Part shown: positions 7,767 through 16,315 of the stretch, in pieces
Layout: every line of letters starts with the position of its first letter
Position numbering within the stretch: position 1 is the first letter of the stretch
Assembly: GCA_002381125.1 (NCBI GenBank)
Contig: DFUT01000016.1
Span: 1 to 30,825, forward strand
Reading direction: 5' to 3'
Source: Bacteroidales bacterium UBA4179
Lineage (GTDB): Bacteria > Bacteroidota > Bacteroidia > Bacteroidales > Dysgonomonadaceae
DNA: 30,825 nucleotides
Program-made: the position numbers and the translations under genes
The notes under the pieces: model-generated
Seen by the model: the letters and a program-made list of their open reading frames with translations, nothing else
Databases searched by the model: none
What the model was told of the DNA's origin: nothing

Positions 7767-8132
7767 TTAAAGTACTTCCGGCGCCAAAGAGACGATTTTC
7801 ATGTTGGTGGAACGAAGCTCACGGGCAACAGGCCCAAAAATGCGGCTTCCTCTCATCTCGCCGGCGTTATTCAACAACACACAGGCATTATCGTCAAATC
7901 GTATGTAAGAGCCATCGGGGCGACGAATTTCTTTTTTCGTACGCACAACCACTGCTCTCGATACGGCACCTTTTTTGATACTACTCGAAGGGATCACATT
8001 TTTAATGGCGACAACAATAATATCTCCCACACTCGCATAACGTTTTCCGCTTGTACCCAATATACGGAGACACAACACTTCTTTTGCGCCACTGTTATCG
8101 GCAACCGTTAATCTTGATTCCTGTTGTATCAT
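7767..8132 (-). CDS. rplN: 50S ribosomal protein L14
   Basis: Part of intersubunit bridges, beside L19. The 121-residue length is typical. It starts MIQQESRLTVADNSGAKEVL and includes VGDIIVVAIKNVIPSSSIKKG, VVVRTKKEIRRPDGSYIRFD and GSRIFGPVARELR, all diagnostic of the family. Only 2 bp separate it from the rpsQ stop codon upstream. It is one of the most conserved members of this cluster. Confidence 0.98.
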   Translation of the reverse strand: MIQQESRLTVADNSGAKEVLCLRILGTSGKRYASVGDIIVVAIKNVIPSSSIKKGAVSRAVVVRTKKEIRRPDGSYIRFDDNACVLLNNAGEMRGSRIFGPVARELRSTNMKIVSLAPEVL

Positions 8133-8134
8133 AA

Positions 8135-8392
8135 TTATTTAGCTCTTTCTATTATTTCCACAACTCTCCATCTCTTGGTTTTGCTCAAAGGACGGGTTTC
8201 CATTATTCTTACCGTATCGCCTATATTACAGTCGTTTTTTTCGTCGTGAGCATGAAATTTCTTCGTTTTGCCAACGAACTTTCCATAAACAGGATGTTTT
8301 TCTTTCCATTTCACGACCACAGTGACGGTTTTGTCCATTTTATTACTGAAAACGACCCCGACTTTTTCTTTTCTTAAATTTCTCGTTTCCAT
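8135..8392 (-). CDS. rpsQ: 30S ribosomal protein S17
   Basis: Early-binding 30S protein with an OB fold. It has 85 residues. Recognisable parts are RKEKVGVVFSNKMDKTVTVV, the KHPVYGKFVGKTKKFHAHDE segment and GDTVRIMETRPLSKTKRWRV. It lies 5 bp downstream of rpmC and 2 bp upstream of rplN, the normal L29-S17-L14 order. Confidence 0.98.
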   Translation of the reverse strand: METRNLRKEKVGVVFSNKMDKTVTVVVKWKEKHPVYGKFVGKTKKFHAHDEKNDCNIGDTVRIMETRPLSKTKRWRVVEIIERAK

Positions 8393-8397
8393 TTATT

Positions 8398-8601
8398 TTA
8401 TGCTTTTTTCAATTCTCTGGCACGTAATTCCGTATAAATACGCGCAATTTCTTTGCGTTTGTACTTTATGGAACTTGGATTGTCCAGCGGAGTAATTGCA
8501 TGACTTATACGCAAACGAGTCAGTGCAAGTTTTTCCGCCTCCAGTTTTTCTTTCAAATCCCTTTCGGACAACTCTTTCAATTCATCTCTTCTTGTTTTCA
8601 T
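8398..8601 (-). CDS. rpmC: 50S ribosomal protein L29
   Basis: Protein near the peptide exit tunnel that, with L23, forms part of the trigger factor/SRP docking site in bacteria. The 67-residue protein is a helical hairpin with the typical ELKELSERDLKEKLEAEKLA helix and KYKRKEIARIYTELRARELK. It is 14 bp downstream of rplP and 5 bp upstream of rpsQ. Confidence 0.97.
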   Translation of the reverse strand: MKTRRDELKELSERDLKEKLEAEKLALTRLRISHAITPLDNPSSIKYKRKEIARIYTELRARELKKA

Positions 8602-8615
8602 ATATCATTACAATT

Positions 8616-9038
8616 TTAGGGATTCACATAATCTCTTCGTACCACGAATTTAGTGGTAACGGGCAGCTTTTGAGCAGCCAAACGCAATGCTTCTTTTGCT
8701 ACTTCGTAAGGAACGCCATCCACCTCGAACAGCATTCTTCCCGGAGTAACAGGGGCCACAAATCCTTCCGGATTTCCTTTCCCTTTACCCATACGTACTT
8801 CGGCAGGTTTTTTGGTAATCGGCTTGTCGGGAAATATTCGCACCCACACCTGCCCTTCACGTTGCATATAACGTGTCACTGCAATACGTGCAGCTTCTAT
8901 TTGGCGGCTGGTAATCCATTTCGATTGCAACGATTTTATTCCGAACGAACCAAAAACCAACTGATTGCCACGCTGAGCATTGCCCTTCATGCGGCCTTTC
9001 TGCTGTTTCCTGAACTTTGTTTTTTTCGGCTGTAACAT
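8616..9038 (-). CDS. rplP: 50S ribosomal protein L16
   Basis: Contacts the A-site tRNA elbow and organises the peptidyl-transferase centre. It has 140 residues. It starts MLQPKKTKFRKQQKGRMKG and carries ITSRQIEAARIAVTRYMQR, WVRIFPDKPITKKPAEVRMG and GKGNPEGFVAPVTPGRMLFE, the full set of family motifs. It follows rpsC by 12 bp and precedes rpmC. Confidence 0.98.
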   Translation of the reverse strand: MLQPKKTKFRKQQKGRMKGNAQRGNQLVFGSFGIKSLQSKWITSRQIEAARIAVTRYMQREGQVWVRIFPDKPITKKPAEVRMGKGKGNPEGFVAPVTPGRMLFEVDGVPYEVAKEALRLAAQKLPVTTKFVVRRDYVNP

Positions 9039-9050
9039 TTCAATTTAATT

Positions 9051-9803
9051 TCAAACGTTTTTCTTACTTTTTCTACTTCTTCTTGATCCTCTTCCTCCTT
9101 CGGATCGAGATCCACGTGGTCCTTTGCCACGAAAACGACTTTCTTTTTGAGAAGTAAATGAAGGAGCCAAGTCCCTCTTTCCGTATACTTCGCCTCGGCA
9201 TATCCAAACCTTAACACCGATTAAGCCGACTTTTGTCAACGCTTCTGCCTGGTAATAATCGATATCGGCGCGGAAAGTATGCAATGGAACCCTTCCTTCC
9301 TTATATGTTTCCGAGCGCGCCATTTCGGCACCGCCTAAACGTCCGGACACCTGTATCTTGATACCTTCGGCTCCCATTCGCATGGTTGAAGCGATGGCCA
9401 TTTTTACGGCACGACGATAAGCAATTTTCCCTTCAATCTGGCGAGCCACGTTGTTTGCCACGATAACGGCATCCAACTCGGGATTTTTGACTTCAAAAAT
9501 ATTGATCTGAACGTCTTTATCGGTAATTTTCTTTAATTCCTCTTTTAGCTTATCCACTTCTTGTCCGCCTCTACCGATAACGATTCCCGGACGGGCAGTG
9601 CAAATAGTGATGGTAATCAATTTCAACGTTCGTTCTATAATAATGCGCGATACGCTTGCTTTTGCCAGACGAGCATTCAAATATTTTCGTATTTTGCTAT
9701 CTTCAAGCAAATTTTCTCCATAATCTTCTCCGCCATACCAATTGGAGTCCCACCCTCTGATAATTCCTAAACGATTTGATATTGGATTTACTTTTTGTCC
9801 CAT
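9051..9803 (-). CDS. rpsC: 30S ribosomal protein S3
   Basis: Forms the mRNA entry channel with S4 and S5. The 250-residue protein has an N-terminal KH domain (PGIVIGRGGQEVDKLKEELK, about 73-92) and the S3 C-terminal domain (GRLGGAEMARSETYKEGRVP, then ADIDYYQAEALTKVGLIGVK). The last 35 residues are an Arg/Lys/Gly/Ser-rich tail, presumably flexible. rplV is 6 bp upstream and rplP follows. Confidence 0.98.
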   Translation of the reverse strand: MGQKVNPISNRLGIIRGWDSNWYGGEDYGENLLEDSKIRKYLNARLAKASVSRIIIERTLKLITITICTARPGIVIGRGGQEVDKLKEELKKITDKDVQINIFEVKNPELDAVIVANNVARQIEGKIAYRRAVKMAIASTMRMGAEGIKIQVSGRLGGAEMARSETYKEGRVPLHTFRADIDYYQAEALTKVGLIGVKVWICRGEVYGKRDLAPSFTSQKESRFRGKGPRGSRSEGGRGSRRSRKSKKNV

Positions 9804-9809
9804 CTATTA

Positions 9810-10235
9810 TTAAATATTATTTTGTTGTTCTTGTTCGCTTTCTTTGTTGTAAGTATCCACGATCAACGTAACATGATTCGAACGTTTTCGGATTCTGTGG
9901 GCACGTCCCTGCGGAGCCGGACGAAGTCGTTTTAAAGTAGGGCCTTCGTTTACAAAAACCGTCTTAATGTATAACTCGCCCATTTCGGCTTTTCTCTCGT
10001 TTTTTTGCTCCCAATTCGAAATGGCAGACAGCAATAATTTCTCCATTTTTCGCGATGCTTCCTTATTGGAGAATTTCAACACGCCCAATGCCTTGAAAAC
10101 TTCCATACCACGAATCATATCGGCTACATAACGCATTTTTCGAGGAGAGCTCGGAACGTTTCTCAATGTAGCCAAAGCAAGATTTTGGCGGCTTTCCTTT
10201 CTTTTTTCGGCTGCTATTCTTTTTCTAACACTCAT
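9810..10235 (-). CDS. rplV: 50S ribosomal protein L22
   Basis: Globular domain at the subunit surface plus a long beta hairpin lining the exit tunnel, a known macrolide-resistance site. It has 141 residues, with the family motifs VPSSPRKMRYVADMIRGMEV and GPTLKRLRPAPQGRAHRIRK (hairpin and loop), then SNHVTLIVDT. The last residues (YNKESEQEQQNNI) are a polar extension beyond the E. coli form. It sits between rpsS and rpsC. Confidence 0.98.
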   Translation of the reverse strand: MSVRKRIAAEKRKESRQNLALATLRNVPSSPRKMRYVADMIRGMEVFKALGVLKFSNKEASRKMEKLLLSAISNWEQKNERKAEMGELYIKTVFVNEGPTLKRLRPAPQGRAHRIRKRSNHVTLIVDTYNKESEQEQQNNI

Positions 10236-10271
10236 GTTTATTTTCTGTTTTATCGGTTCTAGGCCCTGGTT

Positions 10272-10541
10272 TTATTTCTTTCTGCTGCCGGCATGCCCAC
10301 GGAACGTGCGAGTTGGCGCAAACTCACCAAGTTTATGACCAACCATATTTTCCGTAATATAAACGGGAATGAACTTGTTCCCGTTATGAACTGCGATGGT
10401 ATGTCCGACAAAATCGGGAGAAATCATGGAAGAGCGTGCCCATGTTTTTATCACGGATTTTTTTCCGCTTTCATTCATGGTGAGCACTTTTTTTTCCAAT
10501 TTTAAATTAATATATGGACCTTTTTTTAGTGATCTACTCAT
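10272..10541 (-). CDS. rpsS: 30S ribosomal protein S19
   Basis: Protein of the 30S head that pairs with S13. It has 89 residues and begins MSRSLKKGPYINLKLEKKVL. The core RSSMISPDFVGHTIAVHNG and the C-terminal GHKLGEFAPTRTFRGHAGSR are diagnostic. It lies 22 bp downstream of rplB and 36 bp upstream of rplV, in standard S10-operon order. Confidence 0.98.
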   Translation of the reverse strand: MSRSLKKGPYINLKLEKKVLTMNESGKKSVIKTWARSSMISPDFVGHTIAVHNGNKFIPVYITENMVGHKLGEFAPTRTFRGHAGSRKK

Positions 10542-10563
10542 AGTTATCTGTTAATTGATCGAA

Positions 10564-11394
10564 TTACTTCTTCTTTTTTCTTTTTTCGACAATATATTTC
10601 GAAGAATGTTTTTTGGGAGATCTTGTTTTCAATCCCTTGGAATATAAACCTTTCGGTGACCTGGGATGTCCTCCCGAAGCACGACCTTCACCACCTCCCA
10701 TCGGGTGATCGACCGGGTTTTTGGCAACCCCGCGCGTATGCGGACGGTATCCCAACCATCTTGATCTTCCGGCTTTACCCGATTTCTCCAAAATATGATC
10801 CGGATTGCCGACACTACCAATCGTAGCTTTACACGAAGACAAAATTTTGCGAATTTCTCCGGAGGGCATTTTAACAATAGCATAGTTTTCTTCACGCGAA
10901 ACCAACTGTGCAAATGCTCCTGCCGAACGCACCAATTTTGCGCCTTCTCCGGTACGCAACTCGATATTGTGAATCACCGTTCCAAGCGGAATATGCGATA
11001 AAGGCAAAGCATTGCCGACTTCAGGAGCAGCATTGGGTCCCGACATCACCGTGGTTCCCACTTGCAATCCGTTTGGAGCCAGAATATACGATTTTTCGCC
11101 ATCGGCGTAATACAACAAAGCTACATGAGCCGACCGATTGGGATCATATTCTATACTTTTCACAACCGCAGGAACTCCATCTTTCGTTCTCTTGAAATCG
11201 ACAAACCGGTAACGTCTTTTGTGTCCACCACCAATATAACCTATTGTCATTTTACCTTGATGGTTGCGACCACCGGTACTTTTTTTGCCTACTACAAGAG
11301 ATTTTTCGGGTTTGGTTGCGGTCATGCCATCATGTCGACCAATAATTTTATTTCTTTGCCCCGGTGTTGTAGGCTTAAATTTACGTAGTCCCAT
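10564..11394 (-). CDS. rplB: 50S ribosomal protein L2
   Basis: Essential for 50S/30S association and for peptidyl-transferase activity. The 276-residue protein shows both family domains. N-terminal: GLRKFKPTTPGQRNK, GRNHQGKMTIGYIGGGHKRR. C-terminal: NPVDHPMGGGEGRASGGHPR, which holds the conserved histidine implicated in peptide bond formation. The tail is highly basic (VEKRKKKK). Neighbours are rplW (8 bp upstream) and rpsS. Confidence 0.99.
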   Translation of the reverse strand: MGLRKFKPTTPGQRNKIIGRHDGMTATKPEKSLVVGKKSTGGRNHQGKMTIGYIGGGHKRRYRFVDFKRTKDGVPAVVKSIEYDPNRSAHVALLYYADGEKSYILAPNGLQVGTTVMSGPNAAPEVGNALPLSHIPLGTVIHNIELRTGEGAKLVRSAGAFAQLVSREENYAIVKMPSGEIRKILSSCKATIGSVGNPDHILEKSGKAGRSRWLGYRPHTRGVAKNPVDHPMGGGEGRASGGHPRSPKGLYSKGLKTRSPKKHSSKYIVEKRKKKK

Positions 11395-11402
11395 TTCTTT
11401 AT

Positions 11403-11696
11403 TTAGATATTACTGAATAAATCGATCTTTTCTCCTTCTCTCAAAGTAACAATAGCTTTTTTATACGATGGTGTCCGACCTTCGACAACCCCCGATTTGG
11501 TATAACGCTTCTTGCGTTTTCCATTATATCTCATTGTGTTTACACGTTCTACGTGCACATCATAGAGCTCTTCTATTGCGTTTTTGATCTCAATTTTGTT
11601 TGCACTCGGAACCACAATGAAACCGTAACGGTTATCGAATTTTTCCGTTACTGCGCTTTGCTTTTCCGTAAAAATTGGTCTAATAATTATTCCCAT
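11403..11696 (-). CDS. rplW: 50S ribosomal protein L23
   Basis: Protein at the tunnel exit that docks trigger factor and SRP. It has 97 residues, starting MGIIIRPIFTEKQSAVTEKF with the conserved RPxxTEK motif, then FIVVPSANKIEIKNAIEELY and VNTMRYNGKRKKRYTKSG. It lies between rplD (11 bp upstream) and rplB. Its expected partner, trigger factor, is encoded in this same window at 20825-22495. Confidence 0.97.
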   Translation of the reverse strand: MGIIIRPIFTEKQSAVTEKFDNRYGFIVVPSANKIEIKNAIEELYDVHVERVNTMRYNGKRKKRYTKSGVVEGRTPSYKKAIVTLREGEKIDLFSNI

Positions 11697-11707
11697 TGTC
11701 TTATTCC

Positions 11708-12340
11708 TTATGCTTTTAACAATAAATCATCAATTATACCGACGGCCGACTCCGTGAGTACCAAATTTACACAATCCATTATTTTATAGGTGTTTATGTC
11801 AGAAGCCGTTACGATATTAACTTTGCTTAAATTTCGAGCCGACAAATATACGTTTTTATTTTGACTTGGCAAAACGAAAAGCAGCTTTTTATCAGCAAGT
11901 TGCAGATTTTTAGTCAACTCTACAAACTGTTTTGTTTTGGGTTCGTCGAAATCGAAATCTTCAATCACCACAATGGCGTTATTCTTTGCTTTTAAAGAAA
12001 GTGCCGATTTACGAGCCAATATTTTCTCTTTCTTATTCAACTTAAACCCATACTTTCTGGGGCGTGGGCCAAAAGCACGTCCTCCGCCCACCAATACAGG
12101 TGAATTGATATCGCCTCTGCGGGCCATTCCGCTACCTTTCTGACGAATAAGTTTACGCCTACTTCCCGATACTTCACTTCTTTCTTTTGTTTTGTGAGTA
12201 CCTTGGCGTTGGTTGGCCAAATAGTGTTTAACTGCCAACCATACAACATGCTCGTTAGGTTCAATTCCGTAAATGGAATCGTTGAGTGTCACTTTCTTAT
12301 CCGTTACTTCGCCTTTGATATTATATACATTCAATTCCAT
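11708..12340 (-). CDS. rplD: 50S ribosomal protein L4
   Basis: Tunnel protein whose extended loop forms the exit-tunnel constriction with L22; in enterobacteria it also represses its own S10 operon. It has 210 residues. The loop motif SGSRRKLIRQKGSGMARRGD and following GGGRAFGPRPRKYGFKLNKK are clear, as is ALSLKAKNNAIVVIEDF. Only 1 bp separates it from rplC upstream. The 218-bp gap between rpsJ and rplC would be the place to look for any L4-type control here. Confidence 0.98.
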   Translation of the reverse strand: MELNVYNIKGEVTDKKVTLNDSIYGIEPNEHVVWLAVKHYLANQRQGTHKTKERSEVSGSRRKLIRQKGSGMARRGDINSPVLVGGGRAFGPRPRKYGFKLNKKEKILARKSALSLKAKNNAIVVIEDFDFDEPKTKQFVELTKNLQLADKKLLFVLPSQNKNVYLSARNLSKVNIVTASDINTYKIMDCVNLVLTESAVGIIDDLLLKA

Positions 12341-12341
12341 T

Positions 12342-12959
12342 TTATTTCTCTATTAATACGATTGAACCATTATATCCCGGTACCGAACCTTTTACCACTA
12401 AAAGATTGTGTTCGGGTATTATCTTCATAACCTGAAGATTTTGAACGGTTACCCGTTTGTTCCCCATTTGTCCGGCCATACGTGTTCCTTTAAATACTTT
12501 AGCAGGAAAAGATGCCGCACCAATAGACCCCGGTGCACGCATTCTGTTGTGTTGACCGTGAGTAGACTCGCCTACTCCGCCAAAACGATGACGTTTTACG
12601 ACACCCTGAAAACCTTTACCTTTCGATGTGCCGATAACGTCCACAAAAAAAGTGTCTTTAAAAAGCTCAACAGTGATTTCGGACCCCAACTCATAGGTAT
12701 CCTCAAATCCTTCGAACTCGGCCAAGTATCGCTTCGGAGTTACTCCTGCCTTTTCGAAATGACCCTTTTCGGGTTTGGTCGTATGTTTGTCTTTTTTATC
12801 GACAAAGCCCAACTGCAAAGAGTCATAACCATCTTTTTCGACAGTTTTTATTTGAGTAACCACGCAAGGACCAGCTTCGATAACAGTGCATGGAACATTT
12901 TTTCCCTCGGCACTGAAAACGGATGTCATTCCGATTTTTCTTCCAATTAATCCCGGCAT
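12342..12959 (-). CDS. rplC: 50S ribosomal protein L3
   Basis: Early assembly protein with a loop reaching the peptidyl-transferase centre. It has 205 residues and starts MPGLIGRKIGMTSVFSAEGK. The diagnostic segment is KGKGFQGVVKRHRFGGVGES followed by THGQHNRMRAPGSIGAASFP; the Gln of TRMAGQMGN is the residue methylated by PrmB in E. coli. It is separated from rpsJ upstream by an unusually long 218-bp gap, so it may have its own control region. Confidence 0.98.
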   Translation of the reverse strand: MPGLIGRKIGMTSVFSAEGKNVPCTVIEAGPCVVTQIKTVEKDGYDSLQLGFVDKKDKHTTKPEKGHFEKAGVTPKRYLAEFEGFEDTYELGSEITVELFKDTFFVDVIGTSKGKGFQGVVKRHRFGGVGESTHGQHNRMRAPGSIGAASFPAKVFKGTRMAGQMGNKRVTVQNLQVMKIIPEHNLLVVKGSVPGYNGSIVLIEK

Positions 12960-13177
12960 TTCTCTGTTGTTTTTACTACCTCCGTCTTTTCTTCCTTTTT
13001 CCTTTTTCTCAAGGAATACATTAATAAGAGGTGTAGTTAATAATAATCCTTATATAATATACTTAAAAAAATTACAACTTCCCATTCTCATGTAAATACA
13101 TCCATGAGATTTATCGACTTTCTCCCATTGGGGTGGCGCTTATTTGTGTGGCACACACACTTTCGGAAAGCAGTCCA
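12960..13177 (-). other. 218-bp non-coding gap between rpsJ and rplC
   Basis: This is much longer than the other gaps in the S10-spc region (1-66 bp). I see no protein-coding frame. It holds a 7-bp inverted repeat, TCTCATG (13086-13092) and CATGAGA (13103-13109), with a 10-nt loop. About 12 nt further along on the minus strand comes a run of seven T residues. That layout resembles an attenuator or weak terminator. A TGTGTG/CACACA symmetrical stretch lies at about 13145-13157. I find no TAnnTTTG promoter on the minus strand here. Confidence 0.45.
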
Positions 13178-13483
13178 TCACACCTTGATTTCCACCTCCA
13201 CACCGCTTGGCAACTCGAGTTTCATCAGCGCATCGATCGTTTTCGCCGTTGAATTATAGATATCGATAAGGCGCTTAAATGAAGAGAGTTCGAATTGTTC
13301 GCGCGATTTCTTGTGAACAAACGTCGAACGGTTTACCGTAAATATACGTTTATGGGTTGGTAGCGGGATAGGGCCGCTCACGACAGCTCCTGTCGATTTT
13401 ACCGTTTTTACGATTTTTTCTGCCGATTTATCTACCAGCGTATAATCGTATGATTTCAGTTTTATTCTGATTTTTTGGCTCAT
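13178..13483 (-). CDS. rpsJ: 30S ribosomal protein S10
   Basis: Protein of the 30S head; in other bacteria it also works as NusE in transcription antitermination. It has 101 residues, starting MSQKIRIKLKSYDYTLVDKS, with VSGPIPLPTHKRIFTVNRST and the final LELPSGVEVEIKV typical of the family. It lies 11 bp downstream of fusA and 218 bp upstream of rplC, so here it belongs more closely to the str genes than to the rest of the S10 genes. Confidence 0.98.
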   Translation of the reverse strand: MSQKIRIKLKSYDYTLVDKSAEKIVKTVKSTGAVVSGPIPLPTHKRIFTVNRSTFVHKKSREQFELSSFKRLIDIYNSTAKTIDALMKLELPSGVEVEIKV

Positions 13484-13494
13484 AAATTTATATG

Positions 13495-15624
13495 TTATTT
13501 AATCAATTCCACACGACCTTTTACCTCTGCCAACACCTGTCTTGCAATGGAAGGAGATACTTCTTCATAATGCGAAAAACTCATAGTAGACGTTGCGCGT
13601 CCTGAAGTGATGGTACGTAAGGAAGTCACATAACCAAACATTTCGGCAAGCGGAGCTTTTGCTTTTACAATACGGGCTCCCGAACGGTTCGACTCCATGC
13701 CTTCGATCTGACCGCGTCGTTTATTGAGGTCGGCAATCACATCTCCCATACTTTCTTCGGGTGTAACCACTTCTACTTTCATAATGGGTTCGAGCAATAC
13801 CGGTCCGGCTTTTTCCGTAGCATGTCTGAATGCCTGTATGGCACAAATCTCAAACGATAACTGATCGGAGTCGACCGGATGGTACGATCCATCAATTACG
13901 GTCACTTTCAAATTATTCAATGGATAACCTGCGAGAACGCCATTCTTCATTGCCTGCAAGAAACCCTTTTGAACGGACGGGATAAATTCTCTCGGAATAT
14001 TTCCTCCTTTCACCTCATCAACAAATTGAAGTTCACCTTCAAAATCTTTGTCGGCAGGTTCTACACGCACAATGATGTCGGCAAATTTACCGCGACCACC
14101 CGTCTGTTTCTTATATACTTCACGTAATTCGACAGGTCGAGTGATAGCTTCTTTGTAAGCCACCTGAGGTCGACCCTGATTACACTCGACTTTAAATTCG
14201 CGTCTCAACCGATCGACAATGATTTCCAAATGAAGCTCTCCCATACCCGAAATAATGGTCTGACCGGTTTCAGTATCGGTTTTGACCGTAAAGGTGGGAT
14301 CTTCTTCCGCCAGTTTCGACAATCCATGCGACAGTTTGTCGAGGTCTTTCTGGCTTTTCGGTTCCACTGCCACACTGATGACGGGATCCGGGAAATCCAT
14401 CGATTCCAACAAGATGGGATGTGCTTCATCGCACAGGGTATCTCCCGTTCGAACATCTTTGAATCCAACTGCGGCACCTATATCTCCACAACCGATAAAA
14501 TCTCTCGGATTTTGCTTGTTGGAATGCATTTGAAACAAACGCGAAACCCGTTCTTTTTTACCCGAACGCGAATTATACACGTAGGATCCGGCAACCAGTT
14601 CCCCCGAATACACCCTGAAAAAGCTCAAGCGACCAACATAGGGATCGGTAGCGATTTTGAAGACCAATGCACAAAGAGGTTCATCGGGATCGGGATGACG
14701 AACAAGCTTTTTTGTGGGATCTTTGGGATCCAGGCCTACGATTGCTCCGGCATCCAACGGACTGGGCAAATAAGCACAAACCGCATCCAATAAGGGTTGA
14801 ACACCTTTGTTTTTGAAAGACGATCCACAAAGCATCGGATTGATTTGCATAGCCAATGTTCCTTTTCTCAGCGCTTTATGGATTTCCTCTTCGGTGATCG
14901 CCGTTGGATCATCGAAAAATTTCACCATTACTTCGTCATCAAACTCGGCTATGGTCTCCAACATCTTTTCGCGCCACTCGGCAGCTTCTTCTGCCAATTC
15001 GGCCGGAATCTCCTCTACATCGTAATCGGCACCCAATGTCTCGTCGTGCCAGTAAAGGGCTTTCATCCGGATCAAATCGACAACCCCTTTAAAACCGCTT
15101 TCGGCACCAATCGGTATTTGAATGGGACACGGACGTGCGCCCAACATTTCTTTTATTTGGCGAACCACTTCGAAAAAATTCGCCCCCGAACGGTCCATTT
15201 TATTTACGTAACAAATGCGGGGAACTTTATATTTATCGGCTTGACGCCATACCGTTTCAGACTGAGGTTCTACTCCGCCAACGGCACAAAAAGTGGCAAT
15301 TGCACCATCCAGTACCCGCAACGAACGTTCTACTTCAACAGTGAAATCCACGTGTCCCGGAGTATCGATTAGATTGATCTTGTACGTCTGATCTCTATAC
15401 TGCCAACTTGTTGTGGTTGCAGCAGAAGAAATCGTAATACCCCGTTCCTGTTCTTGTTCCATCCAGTCCATGGTTGCAGCTCCATCGTGCACCTCTCCCA
15501 ACTTATGGGTAAGACCCGTATAAAACAAAATTCGCTCCGATGTGGTAGTCTTTCCTGCATCGATATGCGCCATGATACCGATGTTACGCGTATATTTTAA
15601 TGTTTCTTTTGAACTCTTAGCCAT
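13495..15624 (-). CDS. fusA: Translation elongation factor G
   Basis: GTPase that drives tRNA-mRNA translocation and, with RRF, ribosome recycling. The 709-residue protein has the full five-domain EF-G layout. G1 is AHIDAGKTT (about 19-27), the switch region carries EQERGITI, G3 is DTPGHVDF and G4 is NKMDRSGANF. Domain II, III (PDPVISVAVEPKS), IV (KKQTGGRGKFADI) and V (LEPIMKVEVVTPEESMGDVI) follow. It sits between rpsG (22 bp upstream) and rpsJ, in the classical str-operon position, so it is the main rather than a paralogous EF-G. Confidence 0.98.
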   Translation of the reverse strand: MAKSSKETLKYTRNIGIMAHIDAGKTTTSERILFYTGLTHKLGEVHDGAATMDWMEQEQERGITISSAATTTSWQYRDQTYKINLIDTPGHVDFTVEVERSLRVLDGAIATFCAVGGVEPQSETVWRQADKYKVPRICYVNKMDRSGANFFEVVRQIKEMLGARPCPIQIPIGAESGFKGVVDLIRMKALYWHDETLGADYDVEEIPAELAEEAAEWREKMLETIAEFDDEVMVKFFDDPTAITEEEIHKALRKGTLAMQINPMLCGSSFKNKGVQPLLDAVCAYLPSPLDAGAIVGLDPKDPTKKLVRHPDPDEPLCALVFKIATDPYVGRLSFFRVYSGELVAGSYVYNSRSGKKERVSRLFQMHSNKQNPRDFIGCGDIGAAVGFKDVRTGDTLCDEAHPILLESMDFPDPVISVAVEPKSQKDLDKLSHGLSKLAEEDPTFTVKTDTETGQTIISGMGELHLEIIVDRLRREFKVECNQGRPQVAYKEAITRPVELREVYKKQTGGRGKFADIIVRVEPADKDFEGELQFVDEVKGGNIPREFIPSVQKGFLQAMKNGVLAGYPLNNLKVTVIDGSYHPVDSDQLSFEICAIQAFRHATEKAGPVLLEPIMKVEVVTPEESMGDVIADLNKRRGQIEGMESNRSGARIVKAKAPLAEMFGYVTSLRTITSGRATSTMSFSHYEEVSPSIARQVLAEVKGRVELIK

Positions 15625-15646
15625 TTTATATTATCTCTTCCATCAT

Positions 15647-16123
15647 TTAAAATCTGAAATGCGCAAAAGCACGATTGGCTTCTGCCATTCTATGCATATC
15701 TTCTTTTCGTCTAAATGCGCCACCCTGACCATTGTAAGCATCAATGATTTCGGCGGCCAATTTTTCAGCCATGTTTCTTCCTTTTCTTTTGCGCGCAAAA
15801 GAAATCAGGTTTTTCATCGAAATGGCTTCTTTTCTTCCCGGATGAACTTCGGTAGGCACCTGAAAAGTAGCTCCGCCTACACGGCGCGACTTAACTTCAA
15901 CTTGTGGGGTAACATTATCCAAAGCCGCTTTCCAAATCTCGAGAGCCGACTTTTCTTCATTGGGCATTTTAGTCTCCACGATATCCAATGCGGAATAAAA
16001 GATATCGTAAGCAAGACTTTTCTTTCCGTCGCGCATAAGATGGTTAACAAATTTTGTCACCCTTACATCGCCAAAAACCGGATCAGGCAATACATGCCTT
16101 TTTTTAGGTTTAGCTTTTCTCAT
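15647..16123 (-). CDS. rpsG: 30S ribosomal protein S7
   Basis: Primary 16S rRNA-binding protein of the 30S head and E-site region. It has 158 residues, starting MRKAKPKKRHVLPDPVFGDV, with VTKFVNHLMRDGKKSLAYDI, the VKSRRVGGATFQVPTEVHPG beta-hairpin region and the C-terminal RKEDMHRMAEANRAFAHFRF. It is preceded by a 192-bp gap after rpsL and followed by fusA. Confidence 0.98.
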   Translation of the reverse strand: MRKAKPKKRHVLPDPVFGDVRVTKFVNHLMRDGKKSLAYDIFYSALDIVETKMPNEEKSALEIWKAALDNVTPQVEVKSRRVGGATFQVPTEVHPGRKEAISMKNLISFARKRKGRNMAEKLAAEIIDAYNGQGGAFRRKEDMHRMAEANRAFAHFRF

Positions 16124-16315
16124 CGTTTTAAAAATTTTACTGTTGTTTGGCTGCCTTTTTTACTCGTCTTCAACGATTCCTCCGAATCATTTACTCAACC
16201 TTATAAAACGCTGATACCAAATTCAACACCAATTAAACATTTTACCTTGATTGTGATTGTACATTTTCGACTTCTACCGGCCGTTTGTTTTTTATTCTCC
16301 GACCAGCATGTCGCT

